Positions 34,549-46,214 of a stretch of 64,000 nucleotides of DNA are shown one piece after another. A model generated the notes under the pieces. The model saw only the letters and a list, made by a program, of their open reading frames with translations. It did no database searches and was not told the DNA's origin. Numbering within the stretch: the stretch's first letter is position 1; every line of letters begins with the position of its first letter. Origin of the DNA: Verticillium longisporum (lineage: Eukaryota; Ascomycota; Sordariomycetes; Glomerellales; Plectosphaerellaceae); NCBI GenBank assembly GCA_019188255.1, contig JAETXT010000005.1:930001-994000 (forward strand), given 5' to 3'. The translations under genes and the position numbers were made by a program.

Positions 34549-37500
34549 TCGACTTGGACAGTAATTAAGTCAGACGGGACGAGTGTTCAATGGTACGTCT
34601 GGCGCGCGACAAGCTATCTCTCTCTGGGATAATGGCGATGCTCAACGAGTCATGAGGTTGGGAGACGGAGACGCGACGGGATGTATGTGTGGCTTGTGAA
34701 GCTCTCGCCACAGCGTTCCTGCGCTCGCTCCAGATATGGGTACGGTAGCGGGTTCGAGACAAGATAACAGGCGTGAAGCGAGTCGCGCCGGTGGATTCGC
34801 TAACACAATTGCAATCTGCACAGGCACAGAGGTTCAGTTGTTCTGTTCTCCTTGGGGTTGGTGTGTTGTAGCGGTTGTTGGCGACAGCAACAATCGTGTC
34901 GCCAGTCGAGTATGGCGGGCGAGGATCAGGTTGCAGCGGGAGGCTTTGAGGGAGCGAGATGGAAAGGGTTGTGGCAGCTGGAGAAAAGTGTATGGTCGCA
35001 GGTAAGGTATTGGGAAGGTGCCGTCCAGTAGAGGGTAGGTACGACCAGGGTACGACCAGGGTACGACTGGGGGGGTGGAGGCGAAGGCGGCGGCGGGCAG
35101 CCCACCCTGGCCGGGAAGCAGGAGGGAAGGAACGCGCCTGCTCTGGCCTGTGTCTGTTCTGTCTGCCGTTGTCGTGACCAAACGGTTGGGGTGACGGGTA
35201 CTTCTAGAGTAGTGCTGGGCACACCAAAAACCCCCGTACCATAGCGTTATTGTTTCCTCCCAAGACGTGTACCGGTCAATTCGGAGCGGATTTTTTGGGA
35301 GGAGGGGGCACGTACCCAGGTACCTGCCTCCTTGCTCCAAACTGGATAGACCGTGGCTCGGCAGGTGCAGGGGCCGCTTTTTTCAGGTAAGTATAAGGCC
35401 CCTGGTGTGGGGGGGGGGCAGGACGCTGGGTTTGCGCCTCAGAAACAGGCACCACCAAGCCAGCACTGTCCATAGGCAAGTACAAGTAGGTACCTACCAA
35501 AGCACCGTAGTCAAATACGTTCATCAGGATGCAGTGTTTGACTGATGCAGAGGATCGTCCAACAAGTCTGTTTTACACCTCATGCCTGCTTGCCATCTGC
35601 TTGGGAGGCAAATTCGATATCGATAGGGCTTGCATCGTGCTTGTACATGTAGATCGTGAGGAAAAGGCTCTCTCGCTCTTGCGCCCTTGTCAATCACTCA
35701 TCGATAGTTGTGGCGGTTGCAGACCCCCCCTCCCTCCCTCGTCGATTTGAGGCGTCGGGCTGCGCCTCGCCCAAAGGCGGAATGATGAGTGGCGCCACAG
35801 GAGAACAGGGCGGGTACGAGGTCGGGAAGTACCTGGTACGGGACAAGGATTGATTTGTATTCTGCCCTCTCCTCTACCTCGCTTGCCCTCTCTTGCCTCT
35901 TTATTGTCCAGTCACGCGTTCGTTGCTCAGGAATCGAGTCATGTCGAACGAAGCTCTCTCGCGTCGCATCCATCACGGCAAAGGAAGAAATCTCGCGATC
36001 GGGGGCGGCATGCTCACGAAATCTGCCATCCCATTCGTCCCGGCAAAGACAACACAACATGCCTTGTCGCGACGACTGGCACATGCAACTAGCAGACATC
36101 GTGGCTCTGGCCTGACCTCTGGTACCCGGGTTCCCCAGCGGGCGGGCTGGCATCGTGGCACTACGACCGAGGAATTCTCCGGTCATTTCGCCCTTGCTTT
36201 GACATTGGATGCCAGGCCTGTCCTGCCGAGCTGACCAGGATTGTTGTCAGAGCAGGGTGCCAAAGCAGGATGCCAAAGCAGGATGCCAAAGCAGGACGCC
36301 AAAGCAGGACGCCAAAGCAGATGCCAGGCCCGACACGGGTCCTAAAGTCCGATCAAGAAACAAGCATGCTCCAGAAACCACAACACTACAGTACAAGGAG
36401 CCCGCTGGGAGCGGGCGCTCATGTGCGCCACGGAGTTAACTCGACTTCTGATCCTCGTACCGTTAGCCAGTCGTACACGCCAATCACGGGACGTGAAGCT
36501 GCCCTTCTCAGCCTCTGACGCCGCTCTAGGTCCCCGATGCCCGAACACCACATCCATCAACGGACGTCATTCTCCCACCATCTCGATGCCCCTCCTACTC
36601 TCTCTCTCTCTCTCTTCCTCTCGGATCCCGAACCATCCATCATCCAAGCGTCTACTGGCTGGTCACATACCATGTCATCGGTCGACCACTCAACAGCCGT
36701 GTTGCATCGATCTGAGCCAAATTGTACGATACGATGTGGCGACGTGTTAAGGAGCTGACCACAGGCCCAGACCGTGTCTTCTTTCAGTCGATGATGCGCA
36801 TGCGAGAGGAGAGGACACACGGCCGGGCTGGTGCAAGAACGATACGGGGGATGATGCCCTGGTCTCCGATCGAGGCACGCGTGAGTCGTGAGTCGCGAGC
36901 GCGAGGGTCTTCCCGGACGTTTCTCTCCTCCTCAGCTCCTCCCCCGCAGCCAAAGCAAAGACTGCGCGCGCAACTGCCGTCCCTGACAGCTTGCTTGGCC
37001 GGCGACCGGTTTCCCTGCCAGGCCTGACGAGCTGCATCCCGTCGGCGTCGCAGCCGCGCTGTCTGTGCGAAACAATTTCCCATCGCACAGCGTTGCACCG
37101 AGAGTGTGGCCAGAATCCACGCTGTTTGCCCCAGGGACCAATCAGTCCGCACCATGTTGAGACCTGCTGGTCCAACTCTGGGTTGCCGCCCACCGACACC
37201 AACACGCTTTGGGGCCCGTAACGTCTCTATTCGGTCAGAACCAGCCCGCCCAGTCGTCGATCTAGCACGCTTTTGTCCCCCTGTGGTTTTAGGGGCTGCC
37301 GTGCTCCTGGGCTGGGTGTTTGACGCACCCCTTCCCTCCCTGCCTCGTTCGCCAGCAGGAGGGAGGGCCGCCGTCTGGCGTTTGGGATGATGATCTGCGA
37401 GCTGCTAAACTGCTGCCATTCGAGGCTTTGTTGCTCACAGGCCCCCGCCTCCCAGCCACTTTCCGACAACGCCCTTTTGCCCGTGACAGCTTATTGACTG

Positions 37501-38852
37501 ACGAGGCCAACGCGATTCGCCCGGAGAGCGAAGCGGCTGAGCTGCGCAACATCTGGTAGCCGTTCTATGTGTCTCATTGGCCATGTCGAGCTCACTCGAC
37601 AGATGAGGACTTGGGACGTGGTTCAGCCTTAGGACCTACCGTCTGACATCGCTCCGCAAAGGAGGCAAAGAACCTTTTGGCAGGAGCGGTGTTCACGTTT
37701 CCCCATCACATTGACCCTTGTCGTCGATCCCTCCACCGCACAGGCCAAGGTTTACTTGAGAGCAGTTGCTACTGGTCGTTTGTTGGTCTGCAGCGTTCCC
37801 CGCCCATCGTGAGATAAACGGTGCCGTAGGTCAGTCTGACGACCAAAGTACCAGAGTGGCCGCATCATTGTGTAGCTCTCCGTCATCCTCTCTGCCTTGG
37901 AGCCGTTTTGCGTCTAGCAGAGAACCAAGCCCAGCCACAGCTCTGTTGCGCTCCAGGCCTTTCTCGTTACACTGACCAGCCAGGTATATCGCGTCCGGAC
38001 ATAACCGAAGTGCTGATGTAGCATCACAACAACCACGTTTCGATGGCTGCTGTGCCACTCGGACGAGTCACCGCCATGCCCAGCGTCCACAATCCCATAC
38101 GCCCGGCCGTCGCGCTGGAACGCCAGCGTCCCTTCCTGCCACGTTCTTCGCGACGTTACATTCGGGTCAGGGCTGCTCGCGGAGGAATACCGTGGCGCCG
38201 CCAAGGCGTTCCGTTCTGCCGGAGATGACAGGCAGGATACGATGTTCCATCGGTCAAAGTGATGTCAGGTAGCCGCCATGGGTCTGTCAACAACGCCAAT
38301 CGCCATGATCCATGGCTCGCCCGCCTCGAGTCTCTTTCTCGAATGTGCTCCAGAACGAGGCTGAATCGTCACGGCTTGCTTGTCGTCTTGACAATTATAC
38401 TAGTAGGTGCACAAGTTTGGCCCAGCTGCTCGCGTCCGCCTCGGCATGACGAATAACAGAAGAGCCTCATATGACGGCCACCATGTCATCCTCGTTTCCC
38501 GCTCCTTTGGAATAACTAAACCTTGTCTGTGCATCTAACCGTGGACTCTCGTCTCGAGAGCCGTTGAGCGCGCAAGAACGATCAATGGCGAGTTGGAACT
38601 CATGCACTTGCAGTGTCACTATTCAGACGAACAGTTCGTTACTTGATCCGTGTTTTTGCGTCCTTTGATTCCGTGTTGCCCTAATCCTGATGCTACTTTT
38701 TGGTTGACGATTAGCTATGCCGGCTTCCGTAGTTTCTGATCCTAGCGCCCGCCGCGCTTGTCCTGATATTCCGATTTACGTTCCTTATACCAGTATGATT
38801 TCGCCACGGTAGATGCGGATGCAAAGTCGCATCAAGAATCTTGGTGCGAGTC
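34549..38852. other. Gene-poor intergenic stretch (4.3 kb)
   Basis: No convincing gene. The first 700 bases are the probable promoter and leader of the C2H2 gene; three copies of GGTACGACCAG lie near 35038-35070. A 13-bp tandem repeat lies at 36253-36317 and a CT tract near 36600-36615. All open frames are short, overlapping and of unstructured composition. The rest could hold regulatory sequence or an unrecognised non-coding transcript. Confidence 0.45.
36253..36317. repeat. 13-bp tandem repeat CAGGATGCCAAAG, five copies
   Basis: Five abutting units, with variants CAGGGTGCCAAAG and CAGGACGCCAAAG, end in a partial unit. It lies in intergenic DNA, with no spacers and no coding context. Confidence 0.9.
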
Positions 38853-39680
38853 TTACTCCGAATCTTCCTCCCAAGCTTCCTCCGAATCTTCCTCCCAAGC
38901 TTCCTCCGAATCTTCCCCCAAATCTTCCTCCAAAGCTTCCTCCGAATCTTCCTCCGAATCTTCCTCCGAATCTTCCTCCTCCTGCGAGTCATCTTCCTGC
39001 GAACTATCCTCTCCTTGCTCGCATGAGTCCTCGACCTCGGGATTTTCCCAGTCTTCCAATCCAAAGCTGTGCGATTCCTCAATCCCCATCATTTGCACAT
39101 ATTCCCGGGAAATCTCAGCAAACTCTGCCATCAGATCACTACAGAGACGAATCCGCTTCAAAGCTGGGGGGCCCATTCCAATAGACTCAAGGTCCCGGGT
39201 CGATACAAGGACTTCGTTCAGTGGCTGGCCGCGTTGCAATTGGTCCGCGTTGCGAGAACTCCGAGACTTGGAGAGACTGATCAGTCGGTTCCGTGCCCAG
39301 TACACGGCCAAGGTTACGTTATATTGACCGACGTGCTGAACACAACAGTCATCCCAATGAATGGCGGCAGTGGCTTTGGTTTGTTGCTTGCTCCGGTAGC
39401 CATGGTCGAGCTTGACCAGGTCTTCTGGCACCTTTTGGCCATGGTTATCAACCCATCGGAACCGAACACCCTGGCTTTTCCCATCTTTGTCCCAGCTCGG
39501 GAAAGAATACAGCCAAACTGGGCAGCCTTTCCGGCGGGCTACGCTAACGTAGGAACTGTCGATAGGGGACGATGATCCAGGAACGGGGGATGGGCGACAG
39601 TCCTGCGTTAGAGCCCCGATCTGTAGACCACTTTGGGTATCGCCAAGATCTGTCCAGGGGTCAGGCACGATGTTGTCCAT
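38853..39680 (-). CDS. Orphan protein with Glu/Asp/Ser repeat tail (275 residues)
   Basis: A single-exon frame with ATG at 39680 and TAA at 38853-38855. I do not recognise the family. Residues 1-170 look globular, with aromatic-rich segments such as GCPVWLYSFPSWDKDG and VRFRWVDNHG. Residues from about 225 to the end are a strongly acidic repeat of EEDSEEDSEEA and EEAWEEDSE type. There is no signal peptide or membrane segment. The acidic tail is encoded by a repetitive DNA tract, so its length may vary among strains. It has no close neighbour. Length and the coherent first part favour a real gene, but homology support is lacking. Confidence 0.55.
   Translation of the reverse strand: MDNIVPDPWTDLGDTQSGLQIGALTQDCRPSPVPGSSSPIDSSYVSVARRKGCPVWLYSFPSWDKDGKSQGVRFRWVDNHGQKVPEDLVKLDHGYRSKQQTKATAAIHWDDCCVQHVGQYNVTLAVYWARNRLISLSKSRSSRNADQLQRGQPLNEVLVSTRDLESIGMGPPALKRIRLCSDLMAEFAEISREYVQMMGIEESHSFGLEDWENPEVEDSCEQGEDSSQEDDSQEEEDSEEDSEEDSEEALEEDLGEDSEEAWEEDSEEAWEEDSE
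38858..38986. repeat. Imperfect tandem repeat encoding the acidic tail
   Basis: On the plus strand, TCTTCCTCCGAA-type 12-mers alternate with TCCCAAGCT variants, giving roughly 24-bp higher-order units. All units keep the reading frame of the minus-strand gene, encoding Glu/Asp/Ser/Ala/Trp repeats. Confidence 0.8.
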
Positions 39681-40638
39681 TTCCGTGGTCCAATCGTTGC
39701 TGAAGAGGGGGTTGAGATGATGGGTATTTGGCTCTGAGTTCCAACAGCGTCAGATTGCCTGATCTGCTGTAATGAGATAGTTATATGCTGTAGATTGTGT
39801 ATATGTGAGAAGAAGCCGTCGGAATGATCACGGGCTGTTGTTTGTTGAAGGTTGGGGGCAGGAGATGCTTCTATTTGTAGTGGGATCCGAAGAGGATGGC
39901 TTCTTTCAGAACGTGACGCATTGGATCCCATTCACTGCCTTATAGTGAAGGTATTTATGGCAATAGCTCGGTCTGATTCAGAGATGATCCAAGTGGCTCT
40001 GCTGTCAAAATTCCGTTGCGTGTTCCGTGGCTCGCAAGGTGTTTGGAACGAGTTGGTAGGGATGCGGCACTCTGGTCCTTTTACCTACACGGCTGGCTCG
40101 CGAGTACCGGTGTTGGTTACAGCGAGAAGGAACCGACAGCATGCACGAGAGACACGATAGGCTCACAAGTACGGATTGGCAGCTTGCTGGTCTTTCCAGC
40201 AGGATCTCATCTCGGCATAGCATCATACCTACATGATGCTCAGCACAAGACGGCCAGAAGGAAGCTCGGAACACTTTAGACTCGTGTTCAAACATGCACC
40301 CGCACTGACCGGACTTGAGAACACATGTCGCCCGTAAAGCCACTGGTGGATCAAACGATGCTAGCCGAGCATGCCCTTGCTCCAGGGGCACAATGCTCCC
40401 GGGCATAGTTGTCGCCAACACGCTCGCACTCACAAGACCCTGAATCGCGGGTAGCCAATCACGCGACGCAGGTGACAACCACTCCTTGACTTCCCCTCCC
40501 TTCGCAGACCACGTCAGTCCACTCTCAAGATCCATTCGACGTTTTCATGTTCATCCAGACGTTGGTCAATAAATTGAAACCCACGCCATAGATAAATTTC
40601 TGCCGTCAGATAACATCCCCCCACCTAACAGCTTCGCC
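39681..40638. promoter_or_regulatory. Divergent spacer between the acidic-tail gene and the rhodanese gene
   Basis: A 958-bp spacer with head-to-head start codons at its ends. No repeat or clear core element was found. The open frames inside it overlap on both strands and look random. Confidence 0.4.
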
Positions 40639-41207
40639 ATGTCCTCGACGCCGCCGCCGTGGCACGCCGCCTTCCCAGCACCCAAACACGAGCCCGCCGC
40701 TCTCACCGCCAACGAGGTCCTCAGCCTGCTCCAAAGCGCCGAGGCGAACCCTTCTCAACCAAGAGATTTCGTCCTGGTCGATCTGCGACGTAACGATCAC
40801 GAGGTAAGGAAGCCCAACGGTCTCGCGACGGCGTGGCGCTGACGTGGACCAGGGCGGCACGATCCGGACCTCGCTCAACCTGCCAGCGCAGAGCCTCTAC
40901 CCATCCATCCCTACCCTCTACGACGTGTTCAGAGCTGCGCAAGTGAAGACTGTCATCTGGTACTGCGGTGAGTTGCTCATACTTTCCTGTTCTATCGGGC
41001 GTTTCCTGATGCCAAGTAGGATCCTCTCGTGGCCGAGGCAGCCGCGCTGCGGGCTGGCTCGGCGACCAGATCGCCGAGAAGGGTGACACGCAGATGAGAA
41101 GCGTCATCTTGGGCGGCGGCATCAAGGGCTGGGTTGCTGGCGGGGAGAGCTTCACGGCATACATGTCCGGGTATGAAGCGGACAAGTGGGTAAATGCCGC
41201 AGAGTAA
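40639..41207 (+). CDS. Rhodanese-domain protein, arsenate reductase / Ych1-like (155 residues)
   Basis: Three exons, 40639-40803, 40853-40967 and 41020-41207, with 49- and 52-bp GT-AG introns, splice to 156 codons with no frame break. A single rhodanese/Cdc25-type domain covers almost the whole protein: FVLVDLRRNDHE around residue 50, IRTSLNLPAQS around 60, and the active-site loop WYCGSSRGRGSR, where Cys93 and Arg99 form a C-X5-R phosphatase/arsenate-reductase motif. It ends with GGGIKGWVAGG. The second intron splits the Gly codon right after the catalytic Cys, joining CG to SSRGR. Relatives are small cytosolic arsenate reductases or phosphatases; which activity applies is not decided by sequence. 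It is convergent with the superoxide dismutase gene. Confidence 0.88.
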
Positions 41208-42316
41208 GGTCGTGTCCGATGATGAATATTCACATCTCAGCCAACATGCCCAACTTTTGATATCATGCAGCAGAGTTTCCGATCGAGAGATGTTTTCAGA
41301 CGCATGAACATAAGTACTGCTGATCTTCCGAAGATAGCCCTAGGTCCACTCCCACCCAGCTCACAACCCCCCGATCCATGACACCTGACGCCTACGTCCC
41401 CCTCATCCCGATCCCGGTATGCATCCCCGTCATACGGCTGCGGCCACCACTGTCCGTCCCGACCCATCTCGTACTATCCGGCCCAAAAGACTGCGGGCCA
41501 TAAAATGAGCGAGCAAACCGGCTTGGACCTCGTGTCACGGCAGCAGGGTGACGGTCTTGATCGAGTGTTCCGAGATGATGGTCGTACGGGGACCATTGAA
41601 GCTGAGGGCGGCGGCCATGTCGACGGTTTATCACTCGGCGCCAGAACTCTAGACCCTGCAGCTTGTCACCGAGACCCCTTGTGACACATTGTGTGATGCT
41701 ATTCTTGTGAGAAGCTCTGTGTGCTTGGCTGGATCCTAGACCATGAGGATGGATGGCATTGGTTTCTGCGCTGAAGGACCAGGCTCAATCTGGCTGAGCG
41801 CCCCTGACCGGGATCACCATCTGGCGAGAACCTTCGGTTGGAAGGATATGGGTTGAGATCTCGAATTCTCGGTGCTCAGCCCAACGAGGCACCTTGGCAG
41901 CTTACTTTTATCTCCAATCAAACAAAGACACCAGCCAGCACTCATCTGCTGGACCACTGTGGCTACGAGCATGAAGTTGTGGCCAATGATCATGGACCCA
42001 AACCAAGCTCTTCTGAACCTTGGCAAGAATTCTGCACCTTCGCTTCGCATCCCAGTCATCAGATACGCGTGTCTTGTAGAGAAGCTGAATGCAGTCATCG
42101 TGACCATGATTCCATTAATACTATGAACCGAGACTCCCCCCTTCATTATTCTGCGCGCAAGGGCGCAATGGTATCAACCAGAAGAGCCTTTCTCGTAATG
42201 TAACACACACCAAAAAATGAACATAGAAGTGCGGGAGGGAGTCCTCTTGCAGAAGTCTCTCGCCCGCCAAGTTCCCTCGGAAAGTCAACGACGTTTCCTT
42301 CCTCAAGACCCAGCAT
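41208..42316. other. Convergent intergenic region
   Basis: A spacer of 1.1 kb between the 3' ends of the rhodanese gene (+) and the superoxide dismutase gene (-). Two overlapping opposite-strand frames of about 110-120 codons at 41814-42203 have no recognisable features and are not called. Confidence 0.45.
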
Positions 42317-43188
42317 TTACAGGCCAAACACGGCAGCCATGACACCCAAGCCAAGAAGGCCGATGGGGACGGTGCTCATGATGGCGGCAGCAGTAGGCAC
42401 GGGAACGAGGCTCTCGCTTTCGGTCGGCTCGGGCACGACACCCGTGGGGGCCGGGACGCCGGGGACGCGGCTCGAAGTGCAGTTGTCGCCGTGTCCGGGC
42501 TTGGGGGCTGCGGCAGAGATCCTCCAGCCTTGAGCTCAAAGTTGGCGCACGTGATGCGCGTGAGGTTGCTGCTGAAGTGAAGGACGAAGCTGCGGTTAGC
42601 CGAAGAAGGAGCCGGGGCCCCCGTTGAGAGTCGAGTAAGGGTCGTCGTAGGTGGACACGAAAGGGCCGTCGGATGACTCAACGAAGCCGTGTTTTCCGGA
42701 AAGATCGCCGACCTCGCAGGTCACGGGGGCCCCGGGGTTGCAGGGGATGGCCTGGCCGCGCTTGTAGGGGTCAAGATGAGCGCGAGTCGAGGTGCAGTTG
42801 CCGTCGGTGGCCGGAGAGTCGTGGATGTGGTAGGCAAAGGGGCCACCCTCCTTGGGCAGGTTCGAGAAAGTGACCTTGAATTCGACACCAACGCCGTCGG
42901 GAGCTGAGATGGCCGTGATGGAGCCCTTGACGTTGCCCTCAATGTCGACGCCGGCGAAGAAGGGGTCCTCGGGAAGGACGGCCTCGTAGACGACACCGGG
43001 CGGGTTGCCCTCAACGATGGGGGCGTCACCAAGCTCCTGCCAATGTGTTAGTATCAACGGTACCATGTGGTGGAAATATCCATAGCCCAGGGCCAAGGGA
43101 AACGTACACCAGTGACGGGTTCCTCCTGAGCAGCAACGCGACCGATGGCCGCGGCCACGATAATCGACAGAACCGACTGAGTACGCAT
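42317..43188 (-). CDS. Cell-surface copper-only superoxide dismutase, GPI-anchored (SOD5-like)
   Basis: A secreted enzyme that should convert superoxide to hydrogen peroxide and oxygen at the cell wall. Exons are 43188-43108 and 43036-42317; the intron has a GTACGT donor and a 71-bp length. The product is about 266 residues. The N-terminus MRTQSVLSIIVAAAIGRVAA is a signal peptide. Copper ligands are seen as YHIHD (His97, His99), the AHLDP histidine and the SGKHG histidine; cysteines in GNCTST and TCEVGDLSGKHG fit the disulphide. The short region between them lacks the usual zinc-loop histidines, as in copper-only SODs. The end has Ser/Thr/Pro then a hydrophobic tail VPIGLLGLGVMAAVFGL, a GPI signal. 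Two frame breaks occur: an extra base near 42598 (FFG-NRSFVLHF) and a missing base near 42521-42522. Confidence 0.85.
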
Positions 43189-45944
43189 CTCGTACGATGA
43201 AAAGTAAGACACGGGAAGTGAGTGTGAGAGTTGTTTTCAAGGTGACAACGATTCGGTCGTGGTAGTATGGAGATGAGAAGAGCACCAAACGATGGGGGGG
43301 GGGAGTAACGACTTGTAGATGTAGGTGGGCAAAACTAGGAGAACAACCGAAGGGTGATCTTCTTAAACAGAGGATTGCTCCTTCCTAATGTACCAGTAGT
43401 GCCAATAAATGAAATCTCTCAGACCAGACCGGGGGGGGATCAACGCGGAGTGGGATGTGCGGGAGTGATTGACGTTCGGTTGAGATGAGGAGGTGTATTC
43501 AAAGTGGAGTGGGGGGGAAACATTTGTCGATCTTATACCGCAGGCAGAACAGGCCAAGCCACGACAAAGATGACGGGTGCTTTGTTCGTCATGTGTGCCA
43601 GATGTAACCCGATGGAGCATTTGAATGCGCCTTGTGCCTTGTGCCCTGTGCCTTGTACAAGCCGGAGTGCCGTGAAGGGGGCTTAAGCCTGTCTCGTCAA
43701 TGTAGCGGGCGAGAAGGACGAAGGGGGGGAGGCCAAGGCTTCCCCTACCGCAGAGCCAAGGAGCATGTAGGCACACGATCCCATATGCACGGGAACAGAC
43801 TACTTTGTTAGTGGATGAGCCAAAAAAGAAGGAGGCTGAGCGTCAGCACGGCAGCCCAGCAGCAACAGAGGCAAAGTGAACCATTGCCCCCATCACACTG
43901 CTCGGCGCGTACCACTTTGACAGGTCGCCTCTGATTCGAGACATTTGCAAAGATATCTAAAGCCTCTGGGCTGAACATCTGCACCCAGAGACCTCGCCCT
44001 TCCGAATTCCCTTCACTTGCCCAAGGGAATATCCAGGACCAACAGAGTTTGGTAATTCCTCTGGTCTTGCAAAGGAGCGTAGCAATGCAGCTAGAGGGAG
44101 GCGGGCATGCATGCAACTGTCCATCCATCAGGAAGCCACCCGTGCGCCGTCAGACAAGAGGTCGCCTGGCTCCGTCCGAACTAGCGGCAGACCAAGGGAG
44201 ATCTAAGTTCGTGGGGAGTCCCCTGCGTCGGAGCCCCAGCCGTGTACAGGTACAGGTACACACACAAGCACACTTGCGTCGCTTGCTGAGCGTGGCAATC
44301 GAAGTACCATCCATCCACCTCAAAGACCTGAGCGACCGAGCGGGCAACCAAGTTCGCCTGCATACGTGCACAGCGCACAGAAGCCAACCTGAAGCTACAA
44401 CATGGGACAAACCAACCAACACCAACCAAGCCAACCAAGGCGACGCTATCGTGACCAGTAGTTTCATTGGGCCCAACGCGGGCATGCATATGTTTTCTCG
44501 CTGGGCTCTTGCTATCCTGTTTCGACGAGGCCGAACCTCCTGCAAGTCGATCGGCCATGTCACGCCCTTCCACAAACTGGCTGCCCACACGAGGGAAGAT
44601 GATAGGGAAGAAGAGACAGATCTCCATCTCGCAGGGGCACGTCTTGACGACCGCCCTTTGGAAGGGGTGCAGGACGGTTGGGGGCCACAGGTCTCAGAGA
44701 CTCGTTGTATGTCGTGGCACGTAGCAGCTCCAATCTGCACATGCTGGGTTTCCGAGCCGCGTGCGTTGTAGACGAAACAAATAAATCCATATTTGCTGAC
44801 GGGAGCCCAGCGACGAAGGAACCAAGCAGCTTCGGGGAAAGGATGATTGGCCAGGTGCGAGTGCCCAGGCCGCCATCCCCCCCTGGTCATCTTGTGGCCG
44901 TCTTGGTTTGTTTGTTTGTTGGAGGAGTCCTGCGGTCCTGTGAATGTACTGTAGTCCGTCCTGCGCCTCCCCCTCCCCAACCCAACCTCTCTTCCCCCCC
45001 TGCCGATGACGCCGCTGGCGGTTCGGCATGCGAGGGGCTCTTGGTTCCGGAGTGGCCAATGGTGCCTTGGAGCATTGAGGTCAACAGCACAGCGGGACAA
45101 AATGGCCGGGTTTTTGCAGTTAACGTTTGTTGGGCCTGTAACTGACATCGGATTGCGCTGCTGATGCCGTTGGCCGCTGTGCGAGGTGATGATGCGTCTC
45201 GGAAGCTCTGCCATGGATGGGTCTCGTGGGGCACAGGCCGCCCGCCGGCTGAAGAGATGGACAACGGACACCAGACGAGTGAGTTTTTCGGCATACCGGA
45301 TAATTATGATGCATCTCAAGGTTTGCGGAGTCAGTCTCGCTCTGCGCTGAGCGCACGTTCCGCTCCCCGACCGAGTTGCGTGGGTATAGAGCGCGTAGAG
45401 CCCGTCAGAACAGATGTCGCGGAAATCGTCGGATGGCCAGTGTTCCAGTATCCGGTCAAGCACGTCAATGATGGTGCCAGCACGCCAGCATGCCAGCACC
45501 ACCTGTCAATATCTGTGCGGGTTAATGGCAATAAAGGCAGAGTCAGGGGCTGATGCTGGTGGTCAGAAGGATGAAGGAAGGAGATGATGATGGACACGGT
45601 GATGTTCGGTCTGGGCACATTTTCGCGATGTTTCAGTGCGCATCCTGTCCCGCCCTCATTGGATGCCCCAACAAGTCAGCCCCATGCACGCCAACCAACA
45701 TCAGCCGTCGGCCCCCAACGATGCGGTGGTTTGCTGAGGAAGCTGCAACCGCAGGGGCGACCATTGCTCCTGCCATTGCCAGTCCACTCCCGTCGCGCCT
45801 GCTGCCGCCGGTACCGCGTCTGGTCCCGTTGACCATCGTCAGAATGACAGCTACATTCATGTTCCAAGGGGCACCTGCATTTAGCCTGCTACAGCATGTA
45901 CACCTACAACCGCCATGTGAGGACGTCTTCATACCTTACCTTGG
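43189..45944. other. Gene-poor intergenic stretch
   Basis: Contains the promoter of the superoxide dismutase gene at its left end. A 450-codon minus-strand frame at 44150-45502 is open by chance in GC-rich DNA: its product is low-order, cysteine/arginine-rich and without domains, and the plus strand is also open over much of it. Nothing else is supported. Confidence 0.45.
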
Positions 45945-45950
45945 TAGGTA

Positions 45951-46202
45951 CAGTCATGCGACCAAAAAAAAACGACGGATTTCCGTTTCCACACAAAACC
46001 ACATAGTTTTCTAACCTCTATTACTTATTCTATAGATCACTATAAATAATGATTTTGATGATACTTGTAGAACCTTACTTAATCTATAGCTTCTACCATT
46101 TAGATTGCTAATAGCTACTTTATTTATTTTATAATAGTATTTTGAAAGTTAAATCAGTATTTCTAATAACAAAAATCCGTCGTTCTTTTTGTCCCCCCAC
46201 TG
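45951..46202. mobile_element. Tc1/mariner-like MITE with TA target and CAGT...ACTG ends
   Basis: A 252-bp AT-rich block begins CAGT and ends ACTG, flanked on both sides by TA (45949-45950 and 46203-46204), the classical Tc1/mariner insertion signature. The imperfect inverted arms are about 30 bp: the left arm contains A-rich then AACGACGGATTT, the right arm AAATCCGTCGTTC. The inverted similarity continues outward over TAGG/CCTA to about 45939 and 46214, so the exact border is uncertain. No transposase frame is present, so it is non-autonomous. Confidence 0.8.
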
Positions 46203-46214
46203 TACCTAACCAAG

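Noticed and set aside
41814..42203. Overlapping frames of about 110-120 codons on both strands
   Set aside because: Neither shows a domain, signal peptide or coding-like composition, and they overlap fully.
44150..45502. 450-codon open frame on the minus strand
   Set aside because: The composition is patternless, rich in Cys, Arg and Ser, with no domain, signal or repeat. Other frames over the same DNA are also long, as expected by chance in GC-rich sequence.
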